Shown piece by piece: positions 7,766 to 15,114 of a DNA stretch of 16,718 nt. This DNA comes from JACRPI01 sp041671005 (lineage in GTDB: Archaea; Nanobdellota; Nanobdellia; Woesearchaeales; DSVV01). The translations under genes and the position numbers were made by a program. The DNA lies in the NCBI GenBank assembly GCA_041671005.1, contig JBAZCJ010000019.1, positions 1 through 16,718 on the forward strand, read 5' to 3'. How positions within the stretch are numbered: the stretch's first letter is position 1; every line of letters begins with the position of its first letter. The notes beneath the pieces are model-generated. The model did no database searches and was not told the origin of the DNA. It was given only the letters and a program-made list of their open reading frames with translations.

Positions 7766-8476
7766 TCATCTGAATAATTTTGTTTTTATAAGAAATAAAG
7801 GAATAATAATCCCTTCTCTTAATAGTTTTACGCTAGTTATTCCTTTTTGACGGCCTTTGTAATTGACAGGTACTTCTATTATATGGTATTTTTTTTTTGC
7901 AGCAAGAATTGCAATTTCAGGTTCATACGCAAAGTGATCACATCGTATATCTAAATCACGAATGACTTCGCTTTTCCATGCTTTGAACCCTGCATTAACA
8001 TCTGTTAACCTATTTCCGCAAAGAATAGATGTAAATCCAGATACAATATAATTTGCAAGTCTTCTTATTCGTGTTAATGAACCTGTTTCAATTGTTGAAC
8101 CTTTAATAAATCGTGATGCAAATACAATGTCTGCTTTATTATCAATAATTGGTTGGATGAGTTGAGGTAATTCTTCAGGAGGAAATTGTGAATCTGCATC
8201 AACTTGTGCCATAATTGGTTTTGTTGCTGCGGCAATTCCTACACGAATTCCGTGGCCTTTGCCTTTGTCATTTTTATTATGAATTATAATCATTGAAGGG
8301 TATTTCTTTTTTTCTTTTTCTGCAATTTCAATAGTTTTGTCATTGCCTCCTTCAACAAGAATAAGTTCACAATTTGGCATTACATGATAAATTTTTTCAA
8401 TAGTTTCTTTAATGTTTTTTTCTTCATTAAATGATGAAATAATAACACTTATTTCGGGAGTTTTTTTTGTAATCAT
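7766..8476 (-). CDS. Family 2 glycosyltransferase, DPM1-like; first gene of long operon
   Basis: A 236-residue GT-A enzyme with SVIISSFNEEKNI (10-22), KGKGHGIRVGIAAAT (71-85), QVDADSQFPPEELP (91-104) with DxD ligands D93 and D95, ASRF (120-123) and NAGFKAW. This is the order in dolichyl-phosphate mannose synthase-like proteins, and there is no C-terminal membrane domain. One deviation: the usual VDDGS donor-binding motif is VEGGN (41-45). The archaeal DPM1-like subfamily tolerates such replacement, so activity is not excluded. The protein probably makes a polyprenyl-phosphate sugar. The ATG is preceded at three bases by GGTTAT, close to GGTGAT. The 206 bases upstream are non-coding and must hold the promoter for the nine downstream genes. 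Confidence 0.91.
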   Translation of the reverse strand: MITKKTPEISVIISSFNEEKNIKETIEKIYHVMPNCELILVEGGNDKTIEIAEKEKKKYPSMIIIHNKNDKGKGHGIRVGIAAATKPIMAQVDADSQFPPEELPQLIQPIIDNKADIVFASRFIKGSTIETGSLTRIRRLANYIVSGFTSILCGNRLTDVNAGFKAWKSEVIRDLDIRCDHFAYEPEIAILAAKKKYHIIEVPVNYKGRQKGITSVKLLREGIIIPLFLIKTKLFR

Positions 8477-8682
8477 TTAATAACCTTTTTTAATCTTTAT
8501 TTAACTTGAATTTTGAATTATACATCTTGTATTAAAGTATGTTTACAGGTTTTTCTTTATTAAGAGGTAATTTTTCCTTCTTTTATAAAGTTTATTCATA
8601 GAGTTATGTCTTCTTTTAAAAAATAGAAAACTGATATGATTTATTAATTGTTAATTATCTAAATATTTTTAAAAAAATGTGG
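8477..8682 (-). promoter_or_regulatory. Non-coding gap with candidate promoter of the nine-gene operon
   Basis: 206 AT-rich bases with no open reading frame. Read on the minus strand, candidate archaeal TATA boxes are CTTTATAAAA (8582-8591), TGTATAATT (about 8517-8525) and TTAAATAA (8497-8504). The second would give a leader of about 20 bases containing the AAGGTTAT ribosome binding site; the third lies about 24 bases before the ATG and would make a nearly leaderless message. I cannot choose between them. No hairpin or known riboswitch was seen. Confidence 0.4.
8671..8677 (-). terminator. Oligo-T terminator after the cupin gene
   Basis: A run of seven T on the minus strand lies five bases past the stop of the cupin gene and is followed by AAAAATATTT. 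A second T6 run is at 8618-8623. There is no GC-rich stem in front of either, which fits the archaeal oligo-T type of terminator rather than a bacterial hairpin. Runs of this length are also common within genes here, so position is the main support. Confidence 0.4.
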
Positions 8683-9039
8683 TTACGGTAGATGAATATC
8701 ATGAAATTGATCATCAATTCTTTTTGATAAAACATTAATCCATTTACATTTAGTTTTACAAATAAAAGTATGTACTTCAAATGGTTCAACAACTAATATC
8801 ATTCCACGGCTTACGGTATATTTTTTTATATTTTTTTCATCAATATTTGCAATTTTTATTTCAATTTCACCCTCAATTATATAAAATAATTCTTTTGTTT
8901 CTTTATGATAATGACCACCTCGAACTTGTCCGGCTTCAGTTTCTACATAATTAATTTCTTCCCATTTTCCAGAATTAACAATACCGAAAAATGCCCCTCT
9001 GTTATCTGAAAATTGTTTATATGATTCAAGTATTCTCAT
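8683..9039 (-). CDS. Cupin-fold protein, sugar epimerase/isomerase-like
   Basis: A 118-residue single-domain cupin. Motif 1 is complete: G42-H43-x-H45-(x)4-E50-(x)6-G57 in GGHYHKETKELFYIIEG, with H43, H45 and E50 as metal ligands. Motif 2 is P86-x3-H90, supplying the last histidine. The SDNRG start (11-15) recalls the WxcM/FdtA and RmlC-like sugar 3,5-epimerase or 3,4-ketoisomerase group, but at 118 residues it is well short of RmlC (about 180). The ATG overlaps the stop of the RmlD-like reductase as ATGA, so the two act in one pathway, probably epimerising or isomerising a 4-keto sugar before reduction. A purely regulatory or binding cupin cannot be excluded. Confidence 0.88.
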   Translation of the reverse strand: MRILESYKQFSDNRGAFFGIVNSGKWEEINYVETEAGQVRGGHYHKETKELFYIIEGEIEIKIANIDEKNIKKYTVSRGMILVVEPFEVHTFICKTKCKWINVLSKRIDDQFHDIHLP

Positions 9040-9896
9040 AGTATGTTCTCTTTTTTCATATCTTTAAGTGCTTCAATAATTTTAAATTTTTTTGTTTGTA
9101 AAATCTGTTCTGTTGTTTCATTTTTCATGGATAAATTAGGATATAAATATATATCTTTGTTTCCTCTTTGGGTTTTTTGTATTAATTTTGGATTAAATCC
9201 AAAAATTTCTGCAAATTGATATGCAAAGTTATATCTCGTTATTGGTTCTCCACAGGTATGAAATATTGTTTGGTTCAATTTTTGATATGAAAAAATTCCT
9301 TCAAGAGATTTAAGTAAATCTTTATAATACGTTGGTGAATATAAAACGTCAGAAAAACATTCAATAGGTTCATTGTTTTTTAATTTATTTATTAAATATT
9401 TTGGAAATGTGGCGTTTATATCATATAATGCACTTAATCTTAATATAACAAAATTATTTTTGGTTAATTTAGCACCTTCAATTTCTCCACAATATTTACT
9501 TTTTCCATACATTGTTGCAGGATTTGGAGTATCGTTTTCTTCATATCCTCCGCGGTACCCATCAAATACATAATCTGTTGAGATGTATATAATTTTACAT
9601 TGATTCGCAAAGGCTTTTACTAAATTTTTTACAGTGTTGCAGTTTATTTGAAATGCTTTATCTTGATTTTTTTCACAGAACTCAATATTTTTATTTCCTG
9701 CTGCATGAATCACAATATCGGGTTTAATGTTTTTAGAAAATTGAAGAACAGCTTTTTCATCTGTCAAATCACAATGAGTACTTTCTTTGTCTATGGTAGA
9801 TCGTAAATTGACTCCAATTATTTTATGTTTTTTTCCTAAGTTGGCTTTAATAATATTTCCAACATATCCTGTAGATCCTGTTAATAATATATTCAT
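9036..9896 (-). CDS. rfbD: RmlD-like NAD(P)-dependent nucleotide-sugar reductase
   Basis: A 286-residue extended short-chain dehydrogenase. It opens with the NAD(P)-binding GSTGYVG (7-13), has IHAAG (63-67), STDYVFDG (106-113) and the catalytic YGKSK (Y130, K134); T107 takes the place of the catalytic Ser/Thr. This order and length match dTDP-4-dehydrorhamnose reductase (RmlD/RfbD), which reduces the 4-keto group of dTDP-6-deoxy-L-lyxo-4-hexulose with NADPH. The rest of the sugar pathway (RmlA, RmlB) is not in the window. Homologues of this family also serve in other deoxysugar routes, so the exact sugar is open. AAGGAG lies seven bases before the ATG, as for the first gene of a unit. The cupin gene follows with a 4-base overlap. 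Confidence 0.9.
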   Translation of the reverse strand: MNILLTGSTGYVGNIIKANLGKKHKIIGVNLRSTIDKESTHCDLTDEKAVLQFSKNIKPDIVIHAAGNKNIEFCEKNQDKAFQINCNTVKNLVKAFANQCKIIYISTDYVFDGYRGGYEENDTPNPATMYGKSKYCGEIEGAKLTKNNFVILRLSALYDINATFPKYLINKLKNNEPIECFSDVLYSPTYYKDLLKSLEGIFSYQKLNQTIFHTCGEPITRYNFAYQFAEIFGFNPKLIQKTQRGNKDIYLYPNLSMKNETTEQILQTKKFKIIEALKDMKKENIL

Positions 9897-9907
9897 TTGT
9901 TTACTCC

Positions 9908-9976
9908 TTAATATTTATTTAATTTTTCTTTAATGTTTTTTTAATGTCTATTTTAATGTTTTTTAATAAGTTTAAT
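9908..9976. repeat. Seven TTAAT elements spaced about one helical turn apart
   Basis: TTAAT begins at 9908, 9919, 9930, 9941, 9953, 9963 and 9972, giving spacings of 11, 11, 11, 12, 10 and 9 bases. Three copies extend to TTTAATGT. The array fills most of the divergent gap between the RmlD-like gene and the plus-strand GT-C gene, beginning in the ribosome binding site of the former. Phased A/T tracts of this kind bend DNA; a repeated regulator site is the other reading. High AT content makes chance a real alternative. Confidence 0.5.
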
Positions 9977-10029
9977 AAAACTTTCTAATTTAAAATTCAT
10001 ATCTATATAACTGCTATTTGTTCATAAAG

Positions 10030-10037
10030 TATAAAAA
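10030..10037 (+). promoter_or_regulatory. TATA-like box for a leaderless message of the plus-strand GT-C gene
   Basis: TATAAAAA preceded by AAAG (a plausible BRE) is centred about 26 bases before the ATG at 10060, the spacing of an archaeal promoter whose transcript starts at the start codon. There is no ribosome binding site before that ATG, as expected. TATCTATATAAC at about 10000-10011 is a second, weaker candidate, which would instead fit the TTG start at 10018. Confidence 0.42.
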
Positions 10038-10059
10038 GCCTGTTCATGTTCTTCTTTTG

Positions 10060-11802
10060 ATGGTTGAACCTTTACAATCAGGAAATTCTTCTCCTCAAGG
10101 TATTACTCTTGATATTTCCCTTATTATTCAATTTTTCAAAAAAAACTATGTTATTTTGTTTCTTCTTGCTTGTATGATCTTTGGGTTTTATCTTCGTTCT
10201 TACCATATGGATTTTCCAGTTATTGGTTATCATAATATGAAAGAAAATCAGTATATTCCTTATACTGAATTTATGTATAATGCTAATGAATTTTTAGATT
10301 ATTTTCGTACAGAAACGTATTGGATAGGTGCTCAAGAACATGGTTATTTTACTCAATACGAGTTTCCGCTCATTCCATGGATAATTCTTTCATTGTGGGG
10401 AGTATTCGGTATTAAACTTTGGGCAGCTCGTTTTGTTATTATTCTTTTTTCAGTTGCAAGTATTCCTTTATTATACCTGGTTGGAAAAAAATTAACTGAT
10501 AATACTTTACTCATATTAATTGCTTGTTTGTTTTTTACTATTATGCCTATTAACATTTTTTTTGGAAGAAATGTACAACCCGAGGCACCAGGTCTTTTTT
10601 TTATTTTATTAGCAACTTATTTTTTCTTTTGTTGGCGAGAATCAATTATTCTTGGACAAAAAGGATATAACAATTTTTTACTTTTTTCAAGTAGCATTCT
10701 TCTTGCAATTTTATTGAAAATTCCAAATGGAATTGGTCTTGTACCTTTATTATTTTTTGTACCGTATAAAAATTTGTATCAAAATAAAAAAAGTTTTGTG
10801 TATTTTATTATTTTATTCGTGTTTATTATTTCTCTTTTCCCTCTCTGGGTAAAATTTTCACAATGGACTATGCCAGGAGCAGCAACTGTTGGTACTAGTG
10901 GATTTAGTGAAAGTTTTCAAGAAGTCCAATATAACATCCATCTTACTCTTTCAATGTCATTTTGGAATGAATATTATCCAGCATTTCATGCATTTGTTAT
11001 TGATAATTTTACATTATGGTTTTTTTGGTTAGCGCTTTTTGGGGTCATTTTTGGTTTTCTTAAATATAATACTAACCTCGGTTTATTTTTAATTGGTTCC
11101 TTTTTTTCTATTTTTATTTACATTCTTTGTTTTGCTGATAAAGTACGAGCTCATGCATATTATCAAGTGGTTTTTCTTCCATTAATCTGTTTTGCATGTG
11201 CTTACGCGTTGTATATTTTAGCTTCTATCTTAAATCAGCAACTAGGCAATAAATATGAAAAATATCTTTTTATAACCTTAACTGTTATTTGGTTATTCAT
11301 TACTTTTCCTTCATTGCAGGATTCTAATAATCGTGTTTTTGATACGATTTATTATGGTGAAGATATTGCTGGTGCATATATTAACGTACATAGTGAGTCA
11401 GATGAGCGTGTTTTTATTGATGGTGTCTTTTCACAATCAGTAGGAATATTGTGGCATGCGCATAGATATGGAATTGAAGAGATTACTGCAAATATAACTC
11501 GATTTCAAGAGCTTGAGGATACTCTTAATTTCAAATGGGTTGTTCTTTATGGCCCTGGGATTGGAACTATTCAAACAAAGCAAGAAGTATGGGAATATAT
11601 TCAAACTAATTATACTATTCGTCAAGTTGGCCTTATGATCCAAAATAGTCAATATGCTCCTGTTTATCTTGTTTTAGAAAAAGGAGGGGTTGTTGACCTT
11701 ACAAGTTTTGTTCAAAATAAAATTCCTGTTCTTGCAACAACATATGAAATTACTGATGGGTCTATTGATTTTTATACAATTAGTGATGAGGTAATTTCAT
11801 GA
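10060..11802 (+). CDS. PMT/GT39-like polytopic glycosyltransferase (GT-C)
   Basis: A 580-residue membrane protein. TM1 is at about 30-46. The first outside loop contains HNMKENQYIPYTEF (58-71), in the place of the acidic D-E motif of PMT-type enzymes, with E62 or E70 as candidate catalytic residues. Further hydrophobic segments lie near 104-119, 122-141, 148-165, 176-192, 206-220, 225-236, 246-264, 317-335, 339-358, 368-391 and 402-417. FFGRNVQPEAPGLFF (167-181) and AHAYYQVVFLP (364-374) are typical of the PMT_2/GT39-like group. Residues ~420-580 form a C-terminal soluble, probably external domain. It likely moves a sugar from polyprenyl phosphate to a glycan or protein outside. The ATG at 10060 is preferred because of the TATA box; a TTG at 10018 would add 14 residues. 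The gene overlaps the next by ATGA. Confidence 0.88.
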   Translation: MVEPLQSGNSSPQGITLDISLIIQFFKKNYVILFLLACMIFGFYLRSYHMDFPVIGYHNMKENQYIPYTEFMYNANEFLDYFRTETYWIGAQEHGYFTQYEFPLIPWIILSLWGVFGIKLWAARFVIILFSVASIPLLYLVGKKLTDNTLLILIACLFFTIMPINIFFGRNVQPEAPGLFFILLATYFFFCWRESIILGQKGYNNFLLFSSSILLAILLKIPNGIGLVPLLFFVPYKNLYQNKKSFVYFIILFVFIISLFPLWVKFSQWTMPGAATVGTSGFSESFQEVQYNIHLTLSMSFWNEYYPAFHAFVIDNFTLWFFWLALFGVIFGFLKYNTNLGLFLIGSFFSIFIYILCFADKVRAHAYYQVVFLPLICFACAYALYILASILNQQLGNKYEKYLFITLTVIWLFITFPSLQDSNNRVFDTIYYGEDIAGAYINVHSESDERVFIDGVFSQSVGILWHAHRYGIEEITANITRFQELEDTLNFKWVVLYGPGIGTIQTKQEVWEYIQTNYTIRQVGLMIQNSQYAPVYLVLEKGGVVDLTSFVQNKIPVLATTYEITDGSIDFYTISDEVIS

Positions 11803-12497
11803 TTTCTCTTTTTGTTCCTTGTTATAATGAAGAAAAGAGACTTGAACATAATATTTTGAAGATTTATGCAGCGTTTCTTGAGTTTCATACCCCTTTTGAG
11901 CTTATTATTGTGGACGATGGCAGTATAGACACAACTGGAAAAATAGCAAAAAATCTTATAAAAAAGTATAACGAAATTCACTATCAGTATTTTAATAACG
12001 GGCCTAGTAGGCGTGAGAATCTTGCAAAAGCCTTTAGAACTGCGCATGGAGACATTATTGTTTTTATGGATTTAGATCTTTCTGTAGATCTTTCTTATTT
12101 ACCTATTCTTCTTGAAAGTATAAAAACATATGATATTGCTATTGGAAGTCGATATAAAGGTAAACACGCTCAACGTACATTTTTTCGTCGTGTTGTTAGT
12201 ATATTTTATAATCTGTTTATGCGATTTTATTTTGGTTCAAATGTTGAAGATCACCAATGTGGATTTAAAGCATTTAAAAAAGAAAAATTGTTTTTATTGC
12301 TTGATAAATTAGGATATGATTCTACTTTTAAACGAGGTTGGTTTTGGGATGCAGAATTGCTTTTTTATGCACAGAAAAGTGGATATTCTATTAATGAGTT
12401 TCCTGTTGGATGGCATGAAGGTAAACAAAGTACATTTGATCTTAAACGAGAATTGAAAATGTTACCTTATATTTTGAGACTTCGTTGGCGATTATAA
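11799..12497 (+). CDS. Family 2 glycosyltransferase, DPM1/Alg5-like
   Basis: A 232-residue GT-A enzyme. Motifs in order: LFVPCYNEEKRL (4-15), IIVDDGSIDTTGKI (36-49), RRENLAKAFRTAHGDII (71-87) with the ENL/KG-type acceptor segment, MDLDLSVDLSYL (90-101) with DxD at 91-93, GSRY (116-119), and DHQCGFKAFK. WDAELLFYAQKSGY and EFPVGWHEG near the end are the usual DPM1/Alg5 signature. No membrane domain. It probably makes a polyprenyl-phosphate hexose for the GT-C protein encoded just upstream, whose stop codon lies inside this gene's start. GAGGTAAT, seven of eight bases of GAGGTGAT, stands three bases before the ATG and is the best ribosome binding site in the window. Codons end mostly in T, unlike the A-ending codons of minus-strand genes. 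Confidence 0.92.
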   Translation: MISLFVPCYNEEKRLEHNILKIYAAFLEFHTPFELIIVDDGSIDTTGKIAKNLIKKYNEIHYQYFNNGPSRRENLAKAFRTAHGDIIVFMDLDLSVDLSYLPILLESIKTYDIAIGSRYKGKHAQRTFFRRVVSIFYNLFMRFYFGSNVEDHQCGFKAFKKEKLFLLLDKLGYDSTFKRGWFWDAELLFYAQKSGYSINEFPVGWHEGKQSTFDLKRELKMLPYILRLRWRL

Positions 12498-12505
12498 TTT
12501 TAAGA

Positions 12506-13042
12506 TTATTTTGTGATAACCACTTCTATTGAACTTGCAGGAAATATTCGTAATGGGGTTTTTTCATACCATATTGGAATAATATTTGCTATTAATTCAA
12601 TAACGTAATTATGCCAGTTTAATGGGTGAAGTCCTTTCTCAAAAATAAGTTTTCTTTTTATTTTTTTAAATGTAAACGGAAAACAACGACCGTCTTTTTT
12701 ATATCTCCAAGTTCCTTCTACAAAAAAATCAAATGAATCATATGCAAATGCTCGTGTGTGTTGAGGATGGGCCCATGTATCATGTGATGTAAAATGAGGT
12801 ACTTTTATAATTGCTTTTCCGTTTGGTTTGAGAATTCGATATATTTCTTTTATTATTTTAGACATATTATCTAAATGTTCAAGAACATTATCTACATATA
12901 CTTCTTCAAACTCATTGTCTTTAAATGGATAAGGTGTTTTATTGAGATCATGCACGATATTAACTCCTTGTAGAGGTATAATATCAATATTTACATATCC
13001 TTTTAATATTTTTTCTCCGCATCCTAAATTTAATTTTGACAT
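12506..13042 (-). CDS. Class I SAM methyltransferase, short form
   Basis: A 178-residue methyltransferase that begins directly with the fold: LNLGCGEK (4-11) is the SAM loop and NID (18-20) the ribose-binding acid. DNVLEHLDN (51-59) and RILKPNGKAIIKVPHF (69-84) are the later Methyltransf_11 motifs. HDTWAHPQHTRAFAYDSF is a histidine- and aromatic-rich segment common to the polysaccharide-locus subgroup. The ATG at 13042 is preferred; a GTG at 13051 is in frame and adds three residues. It overlaps the end of the GT4 gene by 13 bases. Its stop is eight bases from the stop of the convergent plus-strand GT2 gene, so the two transcripts must overlap at their 3' ends. Confidence 0.89.
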   Translation of the reverse strand: MSKLNLGCGEKILKGYVNIDIIPLQGVNIVHDLNKTPYPFKDNEFEEVYVDNVLEHLDNMSKIIKEIYRILKPNGKAIIKVPHFTSHDTWAHPQHTRAFAYDSFDFFVEGTWRYKKDGRCFPFTFKKIKRKLIFEKGLHPLNWHNYVIELIANIIPIWYEKTPLRIFPASSIEVVITK

Positions 13043-13989
13043 ACTTCCCACACTTTTTTAAATTTGTCTTTCATTTCTTCTTTATTATAATGAGTTCTTC
13101 CTTGCTTTTTAAATTTTTCAGATATTTTTTGCTTTTCTTTCAATGACATTTTAACTATTTTATGAATATGATCTTGTATACTTTGAGCATTATCTTCGTT
13201 AATAATTAATTGTTTATTAACTGCTTCTATTATGGTCCTATGGCCTGCATTATTGTTTGTTATTATAATTAATCCTGCAGTCGCTGCTTCAAAAATGGTA
13301 ATTGGGCCAGTTTCATATTTTGGTAAATGAATATAATACGTTGCTCTTGTGTAATATTGATATATATCTTGAACATAATCAAGTATTGTGATATTTTCTT
13401 TTGCTATATTCTTGAGTTGAGAGGTATTTTTTCCAATTACTGTTAATGTGTATTTAGGCATATTGTTAAACAATGAAATGAGATCTTCTATATTTTTGTG
13501 ATCATATGGGGGTCTATATTCTCCTATAAACAAAAATGATTTTGTGTTAAGGTTAGGTTTTATTTTTTCTAATTTCTTTTTACTTTCAACATACGATTCA
13601 CATACTTCTATGGGTATAGATGTCCATTGTCTAGCGTGCTTTTTTGTCATTTCTGATTCGACAATTATTGCGTCCATCTGTTTTATGAACCATAACAGAA
13701 TCTTTTTTTTTATTTTATTTTTTGTATACAAATATGCTTCTGTTTTTTCACCAAATAGTCCATCATTTCCTCTAAAAATAATTTTTACTTTTTCCCCTAA
13801 TATTCTTTTTGTTATTGGTACTAGAAGCGACATAACTGATTCAATGAAATAAGAATCATATGTTTTTGTTGTTAATCCTTTCCATATTGCGTTTATTGGT
13901 CCAGTTATTTTAATAGGAATTGCTTTAATTGCATCTGCGTATGTTTGTGTTACAGAATGACATTTGTTTTTGTATACAAATCCTATCAT
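13030..13989 (-). CDS. Family 4 glycosyltransferase (GT-B fold)
   Basis: A 319-residue GT-B transferase. The N-terminal acceptor domain (1-148) is shorter than usual and lacks an obvious glycine loop; IIVESEMTKKHAR (108-120) marks its end. The donor domain begins with SFLFIGEYRPPYDHKNIEDL (151-170), followed by LTVIGK (182-187) and the E-x7-E motif E226/E234 in KYETGPITIFEAATAGLIII (224-243), the GT4 retaining-enzyme signature that holds the nucleotide-sugar phosphates and ribose. It probably adds one sugar to the growing glycan in the cytoplasm. The ATG overlaps the stop of the GT9 gene as ATGA. At 319 residues it is short for GT4 (usually 350-400), but both halves look intact. Donor unknown. 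Confidence 0.89.
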   Translation of the reverse strand: MIGFVYKNKCHSVTQTYADAIKAIPIKITGPINAIWKGLTTKTYDSYFIESVMSLLVPITKRILGEKVKIIFRGNDGLFGEKTEAYLYTKNKIKKKILLWFIKQMDAIIVESEMTKKHARQWTSIPIEVCESYVESKKKLEKIKPNLNTKSFLFIGEYRPPYDHKNIEDLISLFNNMPKYTLTVIGKNTSQLKNIAKENITILDYVQDIYQYYTRATYYIHLPKYETGPITIFEAATAGLIIITNNNAGHRTIIEAVNKQLIINEDNAQSIQDHIHKIVKMSLKEKQKISEKFKKQGRTHYNKEEMKDKFKKVWEVCQN

Positions 13990-15077
13990 TTTAACGCCTT
14001 TTTTACTGCAGATACTACTTCATCAGTAGTAATTTTTTTCATACATTCTTGAGTGTAATCTTCAGGTTCATTGTTATGATTAAATTGGTATTTTTTTGGA
14101 CATTGGTTATATGAACTGCATACTTTAATATTATTTGCGTTGTTGACTAAAATTTCAGGATTAGTTACGCCGAATAATGCAATTGTTTTTGTTTGTGTGG
14201 CAATTGCTATATGCATTAATCCAGAATCTGTTGTAATAAATAATTTGCAGCTTTTTAGCATTACTGCTGTTTGTTTTAACGTTAATTTTCCAGTTTGATT
14301 AATTATTCTTTTATTATCTATTATTTTTTCAAGAGTTTTACTTTGGCTGATGTCTTCTGGTCCTCCAAGAATAATAACAGTTTCTTTCCAAATCTTTAGT
14401 ATTTTTTGAATTAATTCAATCCAGTGTTCTTGCGGCCAATTTTTTGCTTTCCATGTTGCAAAAGGGTTTATTGCAATGACATTTTTTATAATTGCTTTTT
14501 CTATAATTTCTAAGGATAAATTTGTTTCATCATATTCTTCTAATTCTAACTGCATTGCAATGTGTTTTGCATTTTCTCGTATGTCCCATGTTTTTGGCAT
14601 GTTTGGAACATTTAAGTTATTTGATGTGCTTGCATTGCTGTAAAGATTACCTAATTTATATTCTGCATTGCTTAATATTGTTAATAAAGCACTATGTTGT
14701 GCTGGAAACAAGTTAATAACGAGATCATATTTTTGTTTTCTTATATTTTTGAGTGTTTGAATAAAATCATTACTGGTTATTCCTTCTTTGTTGCGTTTTA
14801 ATACAATATGAATCCGTGAATCTCCTTCAAGTAGTTCTCCATTGTTTTTGTAACAAAGATAATCTATTTTTGCTGTTGGCCATTTTTCTTTTAATGCACT
14901 GATAAATGGGGTTGTCATAACAATATCGCCAATGCCTTGAAGATTGATAAGAAGAATTTTTTGTATTGTATTATGTTCAATATCTATTTTTTTTCTTAAA
15001 TAAGCTGTGCTGTTTAATATGAAACATAGCATATCGCAGAACTTTTTTGCAACTTGTTTTAGATGGTTATACATCAT
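13986..15077 (-). CDS. GT9 (ADP-heptose:LPS heptosyltransferase-like) glycosyltransferase
   Basis: A 363-residue GT-B protein of the WaaC/WaaF/WaaQ type. NLQGIGDIVMTTP (45-57) is the acceptor-domain signature, with D51 at the proposed catalytic base. INPFATWKAKNWP carries the Lys-rich donor-phosphate site, IILGGPED the donor Rossmann strand, and TTDSGLMHIAIATQTKTIAL the D-x-G-x-x-H nucleotide-binding motif. A cysteine set near the C-terminus (CSSYNQC, then ECMKKIT) is also common in GT9. It transfers a heptose or a related sugar to a lipid-linked core. The start is ATG 15077, with a second ATG directly after. A TATA-like box 25 bases upstream and no ribosome binding site point to its own leaderless promoter. 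The N-terminal 30 residues are partly hydrophobic. Confidence 0.91.
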   Translation of the reverse strand: MMYNHLKQVAKKFCDMLCFILNSTAYLRKKIDIEHNTIQKILLINLQGIGDIVMTTPFISALKEKWPTAKIDYLCYKNNGELLEGDSRIHIVLKRNKEGITSNDFIQTLKNIRKQKYDLVINLFPAQHSALLTILSNAEYKLGNLYSNASTSNNLNVPNMPKTWDIRENAKHIAMQLELEEYDETNLSLEIIEKAIIKNVIAINPFATWKAKNWPQEHWIELIQKILKIWKETVIILGGPEDISQSKTLEKIIDNKRIINQTGKLTLKQTAVMLKSCKLFITTDSGLMHIAIATQTKTIALFGVTNPEILVNNANNIKVCSSYNQCPKKYQFNHNNEPEDYTQECMKKITTDEVVSAVKKALK

Positions 15078-15098
15078 AGTTTTAAAATCGTCTTTCTG

Positions 15099-15106
15099 TT
15101 ATAAAG
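15099..15106 (-). promoter_or_regulatory. TATA-like box 25 bases before the GT9 start codon
   Basis: CTTTATAA on the minus strand, behind a purine-containing ATAAG, is centred about 25 bases upstream of the ATG at 15077. The 37-base gap after the epimerase gene has no Shine-Dalgarno-like sequence. Together these fit an archaeal leaderless promoter and suggest that the GT9-GT4-methyltransferase set can be transcribed separately from the epimerase. Confidence 0.45.
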
Positions 15107-15114
15107 CTTATGGA

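Noticed and set aside
8477..8682. Small RNA or riboswitch in the gap before the long operon
   Set aside because: Only short AT stems can be drawn, and no conserved riboswitch core was recognised.
10018..10059. TTG start of the plus-strand GT-C gene at 10018
   Set aside because: No binding site precedes it, and a TATA-like box sits at leaderless distance from the ATG at 10060. It remains possible, since the extension is open and a weaker TATA-like sequence lies upstream of it.
11772..12047. Minus-strand open frame opposite the GT-C/GT2 junction
   Set aside because: It overlaps the conserved N-terminal motifs of the plus-strand GT2 gene and has no family resemblance.
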